Positions 44,463 to 54,262 of a stretch of 64,000 nt of DNA are shown here, in pieces. The notes under the pieces were generated by a model. That model saw only the letters and a list, made by a program, of their open reading frames with translations, searched no databases and had not been told where the DNA came from. Location of the stretch: NCBI RefSeq assembly GCF_003086295.3, contig NC_092044.1:72344528-72408527 (forward strand), in the 5' to 3' direction. Source of the DNA: Arachis hypogaea. Taxonomy: Eukaryota > Streptophyta > Magnoliopsida > Fabales > Fabaceae. Position numbers and translations under genes: made by a program. Each line of letters starts with the position of its first letter. Position 1 is the first letter of the stretch.

Positions 44463-45973
44463 TTGTTCGAGTATGTACAATTGAAGGTTCATCTTGTTGC
44501 TCAGATTAGGTAATTTTCTTTTCAAAAATCTTTTTCAAAATTTTTCTTTTCTTTTTCGTTTTTCTAAAGAATATTTTCAAAAAAATTTAATAAAAATACA
44601 AAAAAAATTCATAAAATCATAAAAACCAAAAATATTTTGTATTTCTTGTTTGAGTCTTGAGCCAATTTTTAAGTTTTGTGTCAATTGCATGCTTTAAAAA
44701 TTTTTCTTGCATTTTTCGAAAATCTCATGCATTCATAGTGTTCTTCATGATCTTCAAGTTGTTCTTGACAAGTCTTCTTGTTTGATCTTGATGATTTCTT
44801 GTTTTGTGTTGTTTGTTGTTTTTCATATGCATTTTTCGTTTGTTAGAGTCCATGCATTAAAGATTTCTAAGTTTGGTGTCTTGCATGTTTTCTTTGCATC
44901 AAAATTTTTTTTTTCAAAAATATGTTCTTGATGTTCATCATGATCTTCAAAGTGTTCTTGGTGTTCATCTTGACATTCATAGTGTTCTTGCATGCATCTT
45001 GTGTTTTGATCCAAAATTTTCATGTTTTGGGTCATGTTTGTGTTTTTCTCTCTCATAATTAAAAATTCAGAAATAAAAAAAATATCTTTTTCTTATTTTT
45101 CTCATAATTTTCGAAAATTTGAGTTGACTTAGTCAAAAAGTTTCAAAATTAGTTGTTTCTTACAAGTCAAGTCAAAATTTTCAATTTTAAAAATCTTATC
45201 TTTTCAAAATCTTTTTCAAAAATTATATCTTTTTCATTTTTTGTATTTTTTTGAAAATTTCAAAAAATCTTTTTCAAATTATTTTCAAAAATCTTTTCCT
45301 TATCTTTATATCACATTTTCGAAAACTCACTAACAATTAATGTGATTGATTCAAAAATTTGAAGTTTGTTACTTTCTTGTTAAGAAAGGTTCAATCTTTA
45401 AGTTCTAGAATCTTATCTTGTAGTTTCTTGTTAGTGAAGTAAGCAATTTTAAAATTTTTTCATTAAATCTTTTCATCTTTTTATCTTTTATCTTATCTTT
45501 TTCAAAAATTTTATCTTTTTCAAAAGTTGATTTCAAAATATCTTATCTAACCTCTTATCTTCTTATCTTTTCAAATTTGATTTTAATATCTTTTTCAACT
45601 AACTCTTTGACTTTTTGTTTGTTTCTTATCTTTTTCAAAACCACCTAACTACTTTTCCCTCTCTAATTTTCGAAAATATCTCATCCCTTTTCAAAAATTC
45701 TTTTGTTTTAAATTTTAATTTTAATCTTATCTTATCTCTAATTTTTGAAAATTACTAACCTTTTTTTTAAAATTATTTTCAAATTTTCTATCTCTTCTGT
45801 CTTATTCTATTTAATTATTTATTTACTAACACTTCTCTTCACCTCTCTCCATCTAAATATCCGAACCCATTCTTCTTTACTCTTCTCCCCTTTCTTTTTC
45901 TACTAACATAAAGGAATCTCTATACTGTGACATAGAGGATTCCTCTTTCTTGTCCTATTTTCTTCTCTTTCAT
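44463..45973 (+). other. RT5 leader
   Basis: 1.5 kb of T-rich non-coding sequence with tttttcaaaatct units and a few aagtttggtgt-like strings (exact at about 44870-44880). RT6 retains an inverted copy (54263-55806). Frames through it are short and not conserved in content. Confidence 0.6.
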
Positions 45974-48289
45974 ATGAGTAGGAACAGGGAAAAAGGCACT
46001 CTTGTTGAAATTGATCCTGAACATGAAAGGACTCTGAAAAGGAAACTAAGAGAAACTAAATTACAACAATCCAGAAACAACCTTTCAGAAATTTTCGAAC
46101 AAGAGAAGGAGATGGCAGCCGAAAATAATAATAATGCAAGGAGAATGCTTGGTGACTTCACAAAGCCAACATCCAAATTTGATGGAAGAAGCATCTCCAT
46201 TCCTGCCATTGGAGCCAATAACTTTGAGCTGAAACCTCAGCTAGTTGCTTTAATGCAACAAAACTGCAAGTTTTATGGACTTCCTTCTGAAGATTCTTAT
46301 CAGTTTTTAACTGAGTTCTTGCAGATCTGTGAGACTGTAAAGACGAATGGAGTTGATCCTGAAGTCTACAGACTCATGCTTTTCCCTTTTGCTGTGAGAG
46401 ACAGAGCTAGAATATGGTTGGATTCACAACCTAAGGATAGCCTGGACTCCTGGGATAAGCTGGTCACTGCCTTCTTGGATAAATTCTTTCCTCCTCAAAA
46501 GCTGAGCAAGCTGAGAGTGGATGTTCAAACCTTCAAACAAAAAGATGGTGAATCCCTCTATGAAGCTTGGGAAAGATACAAGCAGCTGACCAAAAGATGT
46601 CCATCTGACATGTTTTCAGAATGGACCATATTAGATATATTCTATTATGGCCTATCTGAATTTTCGAAAATGTCATTGGACCATTCTGCAGGTGGATCTA
46701 TTCACCTAAAGAAAACGCCTGAAGAGGCTCAAGAACTCATTGACATGGTTGCAAATAACCAATTCATGTACACTTTTGAGAGGAATTCCGTGAATAATGG
46801 GACGCCTCAGAGGAAGGGAGTTCTTGAAATTGATGCTCTGAATGCCATATTGGCTCAGAACAAAGTGTTGACTCAGCAAGTCAACATGATCTCTCAAAGT
46901 CTGAAAGGATCGCAAAATGCATCCAACAGTACTAAAGAGGCAGCTTCTGAAGAAGCTTATGATCCTGAGAACCCTGCAATGGCAGAGGTTAATTACATGG
47001 GTGAACCTTCTGGAAACACCTATAACTCATCATGGAGAAATCATTCAAATTTCTCATGGAAGGATCAACAAAAGCCTCAACAAGGCTTTAACAATGGTGG
47101 ACGCAATAGGCTGAGCAATAGCAAGCCTTATCCATCATCTTCTCAGCAACAGACAGAGAATTCTGAAGAAAACACTTCTAATTTAGCCAATCTAGTCTCT
47201 GATCTGTCAAAGGCCACTTTCAGTTTCATGAGTGAAACAAGATCCTCCATCAGAAATCTGGAGGCACAAGTGGGCCAGCTGAGTAAGAAAGTCATTGAAA
47301 CTCCTCCCAGTATTCTCCCAAGTAATACAGAAGAGAATCCAAAAGGAGAGTGCAAGGCCATTGATATAATCAATATGGCCGAATGCACAAGGGAGGAGGA
47401 GGACGAAAATCCTAGTGAGGAAGACCTCCTGGGACGTCCCTCAAGCAAGAAGGAATTTCCTATCAAGGATCCAAAGGAATCTGAGGCTCATATAGAGACC
47501 ATAGAGATTCCATTAAATCTCCTTCTGCCATTCATGAGCTCTGAAGACTATTCTTCCTCTGAAGAGGATGAAGATGTGACTGGAGAGCAAGTTGCTCAAT
47601 ATTTAGGAGCTGTCATGAAGCTGAATGCCAAGTTGTTTGGTAATGAGACTTGGGAAAGTGAACCTCCCTTGCTCATTAGTGAACTGGATACCTGGATTCA
47701 GCAAACTCTACCTCAAAAGAAACAAGATCCTGGCAAGTTTTTGATACCTTGCACCATAGGCACCATGACCTTTGAAAAAGCTCTATGTGATCTAGGGTCA
47801 GGGATAAATCTTATGCCACTCTCTGTAATGGAGAAGCTGGGGATCATTGAGGTACAACCTGCCTTGTTCTCATTACAATTGGCAGACAAGTCATTGAGAC
47901 AAGCTTATGGAATAGTGGAGGACGTGTTAGTAAAGGTTGAAGGCCTTTACATCCCTGCTGATTTCATAATCTTAGACACTAGGAAGGAAGAGGATGAATG
48001 CATTATCCTTGGAAGACCTTTCCTAGCCACAGCAGGAGCTGTGATAGATGTCAACAGAGGTGAACTAGTCCTTCAATTGAATGGGGACTACCTTGTGTTT
48101 AAGGCACATGGCCATCCCTCTATGACAAAAGAGAGTAAGCATGAAGAGCGTCTCTCAGTTCAGAGTCAAGAAGAGCCCCCACAGTCAAACTCTAAGTTTG
48201 GTGTTGGGAGGCCACAACCAAACTCTAAGTTTGGTGTTAAGACCCCATATCCAAACTCTAAGTTTGGTGTTAGGACTATGCAACATTGA
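45974..48289 (+). CDS. gag: RT5 Gag-protease polyprotein (intact)
   Basis: Uninterrupted 771-codon ORF. I chose ATG 45974 (MSRNREKG) because the earlier in-frame start is TTG and RT6 keeps ATGAGCAGGAAC at the same point. Gag assembles the particle; the conserved Retrotrans_gag block spans residues ~110-240 (LTEFLQICETV, LMLFPFAVRDRARIWL, LDIFYYGLSEFSKM, LDHSAGGSIHL). A Ser/Asn/Gln-rich linker and an acidic stretch (residues ~470-540) follow; no CCHC knuckle is present. The retropepsin lies at ~590-700 with ALCDLGSGINLMP (catalytic Asp about residue 606) and ILGRPFLATAGAVIDV. The C-terminus ends in three copies of NSKFGV on an 11-residue period. No RT follows. This is the one undamaged ORF of real length in the window; the third ORF in the same element is broken. 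Confidence 0.9.
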   Translation: MSRNREKGTLVEIDPEHERTLKRKLRETKLQQSRNNLSEIFEQEKEMAAENNNNARRMLGDFTKPTSKFDGRSISIPAIGANNFELKPQLVALMQQNCKFYGLPSEDSYQFLTEFLQICETVKTNGVDPEVYRLMLFPFAVRDRARIWLDSQPKDSLDSWDKLVTAFLDKFFPPQKLSKLRVDVQTFKQKDGESLYEAWERYKQLTKRCPSDMFSEWTILDIFYYGLSEFSKMSLDHSAGGSIHLKKTPEEAQELIDMVANNQFMYTFERNSVNNGTPQRKGVLEIDALNAILAQNKVLTQQVNMISQSLKGSQNASNSTKEAASEEAYDPENPAMAEVNYMGEPSGNTYNSSWRNHSNFSWKDQQKPQQGFNNGGRNRLSNSKPYPSSSQQQTENSEENTSNLANLVSDLSKATFSFMSETRSSIRNLEAQVGQLSKKVIETPPSILPSNTEENPKGECKAIDIINMAECTREEEDENPSEEDLLGRPSSKKEFPIKDPKESEAHIETIEIPLNLLLPFMSSEDYSSSEEDEDVTGEQVAQYLGAVMKLNAKLFGNETWESEPPLLISELDTWIQQTLPQKKQDPGKFLIPCTIGTMTFEKALCDLGSGINLMPLSVMEKLGIIEVQPALFSLQLADKSLRQAYGIVEDVLVKVEGLYIPADFIILDTRKEEDECIILGRPFLATAGAVIDVNRGELVLQLNGDYLVFKAHGHPSMTKESKHEERLSVQSQEEPPQSNSKFGVGRPQPNSKFGVKTPYPNSKFGVRTMQH
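48188..48271 (+). repeat. In-frame 33-bp tandem repeat at Gag-protease C-terminus
   Basis: Three copies of aactctaagtttggtgtt start at 48188, 48221 and 48254, exactly 33 bases apart, each encoding NSKFGV. Each contains the AAGTTTGGTGT string that precedes the 3' LTR. Confidence 0.9.
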
Positions 48290-48330
48290 CCTGATCACCT
48301 TTGTGGCTCCATGAGAGCCACTGTCAAGCT

Positions 48331-48368
48331 ATTGACATTAAAGAAGCGCTTGTTGGGAGGCAACCCAA
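48331..48368 (+). other. Conserved post-ORF hairpin (RT5)
   Basis: attgacattaaagaagcgct, then the stem-loop TTGGGAGGCAACCCAA at 48353-48368: a perfect five-base stem. It lies 42 bases after the Gag-protease stop, where RT1 has it after integrase. Confidence 0.72.
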
Positions 48369-48530
48369 TTTTATTTATCTAATTTTTATTTTTATTGTTA
48401 TTTTGTGTTTTATTAGGTACATGATCATATGGAGTCACGAAAAAAATATAAAAATTAAAAACAGAATCAAAAACAGCAGAAGAAAAATCACACCCTGGAG
48501 GAAGCACAGAACGCTAGTAAGAAGCATCTG

Positions 48531-48754
48531 GCTGGCATTCAACGCCAGAACAGAGCATGAAACTGGCGCTGAACGCCAGAAGCAAGCAACATTCTGGCGC
48601 TGAATGCCAGGAATGTGCCTAGAGGAAAAGCTGGCGCTGAACGCCAGTAACAAGCATGAAACTGGCGTTCAACGCCAGAAACATGCTTTACATGGGCGTT
48701 GAACGCCCAGAACGTGCACCACTCGGCGTTTAAATGCTAGAATGGTGTGCAATG
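48531..48754 (+). repeat. Post-ORF palindrome array (RT5)
   Basis: Seven to eight copies such as ctggcattcaacgccag, ctggcgctgaacgccag, ctggcgttcaacgccag and gggcgttgaacgccc, separated by 12-25 bases. They are better preserved than in RT1 or RT2. Confidence 0.88.
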
Positions 48755-49184
48755 GCATTTTACATGCCTATTTTGGTGCAGGGATGGAATTCCTTGACAC
48801 CTCAGGATCTGTGGACCCCACAGGATCCCCACCTACTATATTCCCACCTTACCTCCTAATCCTATTTTACTCTTCCCCATGTCACACTTCCCAAAAATCC
48901 TTCACCAATCACCTCAATCTCTCTTCCCAATCACCTATTTCACCACTCAACATCCACCCACTCTTCCCCATAAACCCCACCTACCTTCAAAAATTCAAAA
49001 ACATTTTCCCACCCATTCCCACCTTACATGGCCGAACCTACCCTCTCCCCTCTCCCTATATTTACCCTTCCTTTCTCCTTCATTTTTCACACAACACAAC
49101 CAAATCTTCTCCCCCTTGGCCGAACCTACACTTCCCCTTCTCCTCCATATTCCCTTCTTTCTTCTTCTTCTCTTCTTTCTTCTC
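48755..49184 (+). other. Pyrimidine-rich tract before RT5 third ORF
   Basis: C/T-rich, ending cttctttcttctcttg at the cassette. It is open in two frames (hence a long apparent N-terminal extension of the next ORF) because it lacks purines, not because it codes. Confidence 0.55.
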
Positions 49185-49219
49185 TTGCTCGAGGACGAGC
49201 AATATTTTAAGTTTGGTGT
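49185..49219 (+). promoter_or_regulatory. Internal hairpin + AAGTTTGGTGT cassette (RT5)
   Basis: TTGCTCGAGGACGAGCAA (49185-49202) is a perfect inverted repeat; aagtttggtgt is at 49209-49219. The third-ORF ATG is 39 bases on. Confidence 0.8.
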
Positions 49220-49257
49220 GGTCAAAGCACAATCTTTTTTGTTTTCCACTACCATCA

Positions 49258-50406
49258 ATGGCACCTAAGGCCGGAGAATCCTCTAGAAAAGGAAAAGGGA
49301 AGACAAAAGCTTCCACCTCCGAGTCATGGGAGATGGAAAGATTCATCTCCAAAAGCCATCAAGACCACTTCTATGATGTTGTGGCAAAGAAGAAGGTGAT
49401 CCCTGAGGTCCCTTTCAAGCTCAAGAAAAATGAGTATCCGGAGATCCGACATGAAATCCGAAGAAGAGGTTGGGAAGTCCTAACCAACCCCATGCAACAA
49501 GTCGGAATCTTAATGGTTCAAGAGTTCTATGCCAATGCATGGATCACTAGGAACCATGATCAAAGTATGAACCCGAATCTAAAGAATTATCTCACAATGG
49601 TTCGGGGGAAATACTTAGATTTTAGTCCGGAAAATGTGAGGTTGGAGTTTCACTTGCCCATGATGCAAGGAGATGAACGCCCCTACACTAGAAGGGTCAA
49701 CTTTAATCAAAGGTTGGACTAAGTTCTTATGGACATATGTGTGGAAGGAGCTCAATGGAAAAGAGACTCCAAAGGCAAGCCAGTTCAACTAAGAAGACTG
49801 GACCTCAAGCCTGTGGCTAGAGGATGGTTGGAGTTCATTCAACGCTCCATCATTCCTACTAGCAACTGATCTGAAGTTACTGTGGATCGGGCCATCATGA
49901 TCCATAGCATCATGATTGGAGAGGAAGTAGAAGTTCATGAGGTCATCTCCAATGAAATCTACAAAATAGCCGACAAGCCCTCCACCATGGCAAGGCTAGC
50001 TTTTCCTCACCTTATTTGCCATCTATGTTACTCAGCTGGAGTTATCATAGAAGGAGACATCTCCATTGAAGAGGATAAGCCCATCACCAAGAAGAGGATG
50101 GAGCAAGAAAGAGAGACCCTTCATGGTTCTCAAGAGATACATGAGGAAGCTCATCATCAAGAAATCCCTGAGATGCCTCAAGGGATGCACTTTGCTCCCA
50201 ACAACTATTGGGAACAACTCAACACCTCCTTAGAAGATTTGAGCCACAATGTTGAACAATTAAGGGTGGAACATCATGAGCACTCCATCATTCTCCATGA
50301 AATAAGAGAAGATCAAAGAGCAATGAGGGAGGAGCAACAAAGGCAAGGAAGGGACATAGAAGAGCTTAAGGACATTGTTGGTCCTTCAAGAAGAAGACGC
50401 TACTAA
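49258..50406 (+). pseudogene. RT5 third ORF (two stops, otherwise intact)
   Basis: ATG 49258 (MAPKAGESSRKGKGK). Basic N-terminus; conserved blocks VIPEVPFKLKKNEYPEI, RRGWEVLTNP, MVQEFYANAW, TMVRGKYLDF, RLD-stop-VLMDIC, DLKPVARGWLEFIQRSIIPTSN-stop-SEVT, AIMIHSIMIGEEVEV and AFPHLICHLCYSAGV. A coiled-coil tail follows (LSHNVEQLRVEHHEHSI, MREEQQRQGRDIEEL) ending GPSRRRRY. TAA at 49720-49722 and TGA at 49867-49869 are the only breaks and sit where RT1/RT2 have Gln and a non-stop codon. 'Plant transposon protein domain' family by memory; role unknown, no membrane segment. Confidence 0.78.
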
Positions 50407-51257
50407 GGTGGACTCATTCCTTGTTCTTATTTCTTTCTGTTTTTCGGTTTCTATGTTATGTTTATCTATATTTTGTGTCTCTACTTCATGATCATTAGTA
50501 TGTAGTAACCATGTCTTAAAGTTATGAATAATTCCATTAATCCTTCACCTCTCTTAAATGAAAAATGCTTTAATTCAAAAGAACAAGAAGTACATGAATT
50601 TCGAATTTATCCTTGAATTTAATTTAATCATATTGATGTGGTGACAATACTTTTTGTTTTCTGAATGAATGCTTGAACAGTGCATAATTTTGATCTTGTT
50701 GTTTATGAATGTTAAAATTGTTGGCTCTTGAAAGAATGATGAACAAAGAGAAATGTTATTGATGATCTGAAAAATCATGAAATTGATTCTTGAAGCAAGA
50801 AAAAGCAGTGAAAAAGCAAAGGCTTGCGAAAAAAAATTTATGGGGAAAAAATAGAAAGAAAAAGAAAAAGCAAGCAGAAAAAGTCAATAGCCCTTAAAAC
50901 CAAAAGGCAAGGGTAAAAAAGATCCAAGGCTTTGAGCATCAATGGATAGGAGGGCCCAAGGAAATAAAATCCAGGCCTAAGCGGCTAAACCAAGCTGTCC
51001 CTAACCATGTGCTTGTGTCATGAAGGTCCAAGTGAAAAGCTTGAGACTGAGTGGTTAAAGTCGTGATCCAAAGTAGAAAGAGTGTGCTTAAGAGCTCTGG
51101 ACACCACTAACTGGGGACTCTAGCAAAGCTGAGTCACAATTTGAAAAGGTTCACCCAGTCATGTGTCTGTGGCATTTGTGTATTTGGTGGTAATACTGGA
51201 AAACAAAATGCTTAGGGCCACGGCCAAGACTCATAAGTAGCTGTGTTCAAGAATCAA
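50407..51257 (+). other. RT5 3' non-coding region, left part
   Basis: No gene. It is homologous to 10192-11040 of RT1 and, inverted, to 52922-53974 of RT6. It ends with atcaa (51253-51257), one copy of the RT6 target duplication. Confidence 0.75.
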
Positions 51258-52884
51258 TGGTGGACGAAATTGTGATCACATCAATGTAGTATTTTTTGTT
51301 GTTGTATGGAATCATTATTATGGGACTTATGTGTGGACACAACTCCGTTCAACTAACCAGCAAGTGTACTGGGTCGTCCAAGTAATACCTTACGTGAGTA
51401 AGGGTCGATCCCACAGAGATTGTTGGTATGAAGCAAGCTATGGTCACCTTGTAAACCTCAGTTAGGCAGATTAAATAGTTTTGGGTTTCGAAAATTAATA
51501 ATAAAAAGAAAATAAAAGGGATAGAAATACTTATGTAAATTAATAGTGGGAATTTCAGATAAGTGTATGGAGATGCTGTGCTCCTCTTGAATCTCTACTT
51601 TCCTATTACAGTCATCCAATCCTTTCTACTCCTTTCCATGGCAAGCTGTATGTAGGGCATCACCGTTGTCAATGGCTACATCCCATCCTCTCAGTGAAAA
51701 CGTTCCTATGCTCTGTCACAGCACGGCTAATCATCTGTCGGTTCTCAATCAGGTTGGAATAGAATCCCTTGATTCTTTTGCGCTTGTCATCACGCCCAGC
51801 CTTCAGGAGTTTGAAGCTCGTCACAGTCATTCAATCACAGAATCCTACTCGGAATACCATAGACAAGGTTTAGACTTTTCGGATACTCATGAATGCCGCC
51901 ATCTATCTAGCTTATACCACGAAGATTCTATTGGGGAATCTAAGAGATATGTGCCCGGCCTAGAGTAGAACGGAAGTGGTTGTCAGTCACGCGCGTTCAT
52001 AGGTGAGAATGATGATGAGTGTCACGGATCATCACATTCATCAAAGTTAAGTGTAACGTATATCTTGGAATAAGAATAGAAGAGAATTGAATAGAAAGTA
52101 ATAGTAACTGTATTAAAACTTGAGGTATAGCAGAGCTCCACACCCTTAATCTATGGTGTGCAGAAACTCCCCCGTTAAAAATACATAAGTGAAAGGTTCA
52201 GGCATGGCCGAATGGCCAGCCCCCATGGTCTAAGGACTAGGCATCCAGAGATATCAAATACACTAGTAAAAAGTCCTATTTATAATAAACTAGCTACTAG
52301 GGTTTACATGAGTAAGTAATTGATGCATAAATCCACTTCCGGGGCCCACTTGGTGTATGTTTGGGCTGAGCTTGATCTATCCACGAGCTGAGGCGTTTAT
52401 TGGAGTTGAACTCCAAGTTATAACGTGTTTTGGGCGTTCAACTCCGGATCATGACGTGTTTCTGGCGTTTAACTCCAGACAGCAGCATGTACTTGGCGTT
52501 CAACGCCAAGTTACGTTGTCAATTTCCGAATAAAGTATTGAGTATTATATATTGGTGGAAAGCTCTAGATGTCTACTTTCCAACGCCGTTGAGAGCGCGC
52601 CATTTGGAGTTCTGTAGCTCCAGAAAATTCATTTCGAGTGCAGGGAGGTCAGATTCCAACAGCATCAGCAGTCCTTTTTGTCAGCCTTTTTCAGAGTTTT
52701 GCTCAAGTCCCTCAATTGCAGCCAGAAATTACCTGAAATCACAGAAAAACACACAAACTCATAGTAAAGTCCAGAAATGTGAATTTAACATAAAAACTAA
52801 TGAAAATATCCCTAAAAGTAGCTTAAACTTACTAAAAACTACCTAAAAACAATGCCAAAAAGCGTATAAATTATCCGCTCATCA
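51258..52884 (-). mobile_element. RT6 left LTR (3' LTR in sense)
   Basis: Plus strand tggtggacgaaattgtgat ... tatccgctcatca, the reverse complement of the RT5-type LTR. The 138-codon frame at 52430-52846 crosses palindromes and is not a gene. Confidence 0.92.
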
Positions 52885-52921
52885 CAACACCAAACTTAAA
52901 TTGTTGCTTGTCCCCAAGCAA
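52885..52921 (-). other. PPT-position cassette of RT6
   Basis: In sense: hairpin ttgcttggggacaagcaa, then aagtttggtgttg joined to TGATGAGCGG. Identical in layout to RT5 57672-57708. Confidence 0.75.
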
Positions 52922-53974
52922 CTGTAAATCAATTAGGATAAAAAGAAGAGAATATACTATAAATTCCAGAATATCAATGAATATTAATTATAATTAGGTG
53001 AGCGGGACTTGTAGCTTTTTGCTTCTGAACAGTTTTGGCATCTCACTTTTTCCTTTGAAGTTCTAAATGATTGGCTTCTTTAGGAACTTAGAATTTTGGA
53101 TAGTGTTATTGACTTTCCTAGTTAAGCATATTGATTCTTGAACACAGCTACTTATGAGTCTTGGCTGTGGCCCTAAGCACTTTGTTTTCCAGTATTACCA
53201 CCGGATACATAAATGCCACAGACACATAACTGGGTGAACCTTTTTAGATTGTGACTCAGCTTTGCTAGAGTCCCCAGTTAGTGGTGTCCAGAGCTCTTAA
53301 GCACACTCTTTTGCTTTGGATCACGACTTTAACCACTCAGTCTCATGCTTTTCACTTGGACCTTCATGACACAAGCACATGGTTAGGGACAGTTTGATTT
53401 AGCCGCTTAGGCATGGATTTTATTTCCTTGGGCCCTCCTATCCATTGATGCTCAAAGCCTTGGATCCTTTTTACCCTTGCCTTTTGGTTTTAAGGGCTCG
53501 TGGCTTTTTCTATTGCTCCTTCTTTTTTCTTTCTATTTTTTTTCACCTTTTTTTTTCGCAAGCTTCTTCTTTTTCACTGCTTTTTCTTGCTTCAAGAATC
53601 AATTTCATGATTTTTCAGATCATCAATAACATTTCTCTTTGTTCATCATTCTTTCAAGAGCCAATAATTTTAACACTCTTAAACAACAATATCAAAAGAC
53701 ATATGCACTGTTCAATCATTCATTCAGAAAACAAAAAGTATTGTCACCACATCAATATAATCAAATTAAATTCAAGGATAAATTCAAAATTCATGTACTT
53801 CTTGTTCTTTTGAATTAAAACATTTTTCATTTAAGAGAGGTGAAGGATTAATGAATTTTATTCATAGCTTTAAGGCATAGTTACTAACTACTAATGATCA
53901 TGAACTAAAGACACAAAACATAGATAAACACAGCATAAAAACCGAAAAGCAGAAAGAAATAAGAACAAGGAATG
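52922..53974 (-). other. RT6 3' non-coding region
   Basis: Inverted homologue of RT5 50407-51257 plus 57463-57671. No gene. The frame at 53445-53813 is fortuitous. Confidence 0.7.
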
Positions 53975-54262
53975 AATCCACCTGAGTGAGGGTGGCGCCT
54001 TCTTGAAGGTCCAATGGTGCTCTTTGAGCTCCTCTATGTCTCTTCCTTGCTTCTGTTGAATGATTCCTAGTAATTTTGGTGTTTCTACCCTTAGTTGCTT
54101 CCAATGTTTGTGTGGAGGACAATTTATCCCCTGAGGTATCTCAGGGATCTCTTGATTTGCAGCCACATGTTCTACCACTGAGCTATGACGGCTTATATTA
54201 GTCTTTCCATCTCCCATGACTCAGAGGTGGAGGCTTTTGTCTTTTTCCTTGTTCCTGCTCAT
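53975..54262 (-). pseudogene. RT6 collapsed ORF: gag start fused to third-ORF pieces around a tRNA fragment
   Basis: ATG at 54262 (MSRNKEKDKS, the gag start) passes without interruption into third-ORF sequence (cacctctgagtcatgggaga, cf. 49316-49335) and stops after 13 codons. After a 43-base tRNA-Cys-like piece the third-ORF tail resumes in another frame (EIPEIPQG, QQKQGRDIEELK). The gag/third-ORF join lies in a run (ggaaaaagacaaaagc) that resembles both parents, suggesting a microhomology deletion or template switch. No functional product. Confidence 0.75.
54145..54187 (-). other. tRNA-Cys(GCA)-like fragment captured in RT6
   Basis: In sense catagctcagtggtagaaca, then tgtggctgcaaatcaagagatcc. 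This follows a plant tRNA-Cys from base 7 through the D arm (A-box TAGCTCAGTGG) and the anticodon arm with GCA anticodon (ctGCAaa). By comparison from memory about 39 of 43 bases agree. T arm and acceptor 3' half are absent, so it is not a tRNA gene. RT5 has no such sequence between the corresponding third-ORF segments. Confidence 0.68.

Noticed and set aside
45950..45973. Earlier start of RT5 Gag-protease
   Set aside because: The codon is TTG. ATG at 45974 is conserved in RT6.
48742..49257. Long N-terminal extension of the RT5 third ORF
   Set aside because: The tract is open because it lacks purines. RT1 and RT2 are not open there, and all three share the MAPK start after the cassette.
52430..52846. 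138-codon frame in both RT6 LTRs (also 57003-57419, and minus strand at 42732-43148)
   Set aside because: It repeats because the LTR repeats. It crosses the palindromes and the LTR start on the antisense strand and has no domain.
54145..54187. Functional tRNA gene
   Set aside because: Only the D and anticodon arms are present; T arm, B-box and acceptor 3' half are missing.
53891..54217. 108-codon RT6 protein starting MGDGKTNIS
   Set aside because: It starts inside third-ORF sequence, runs through the tRNA-like piece and ends in the 3' region; a chance fusion frame.
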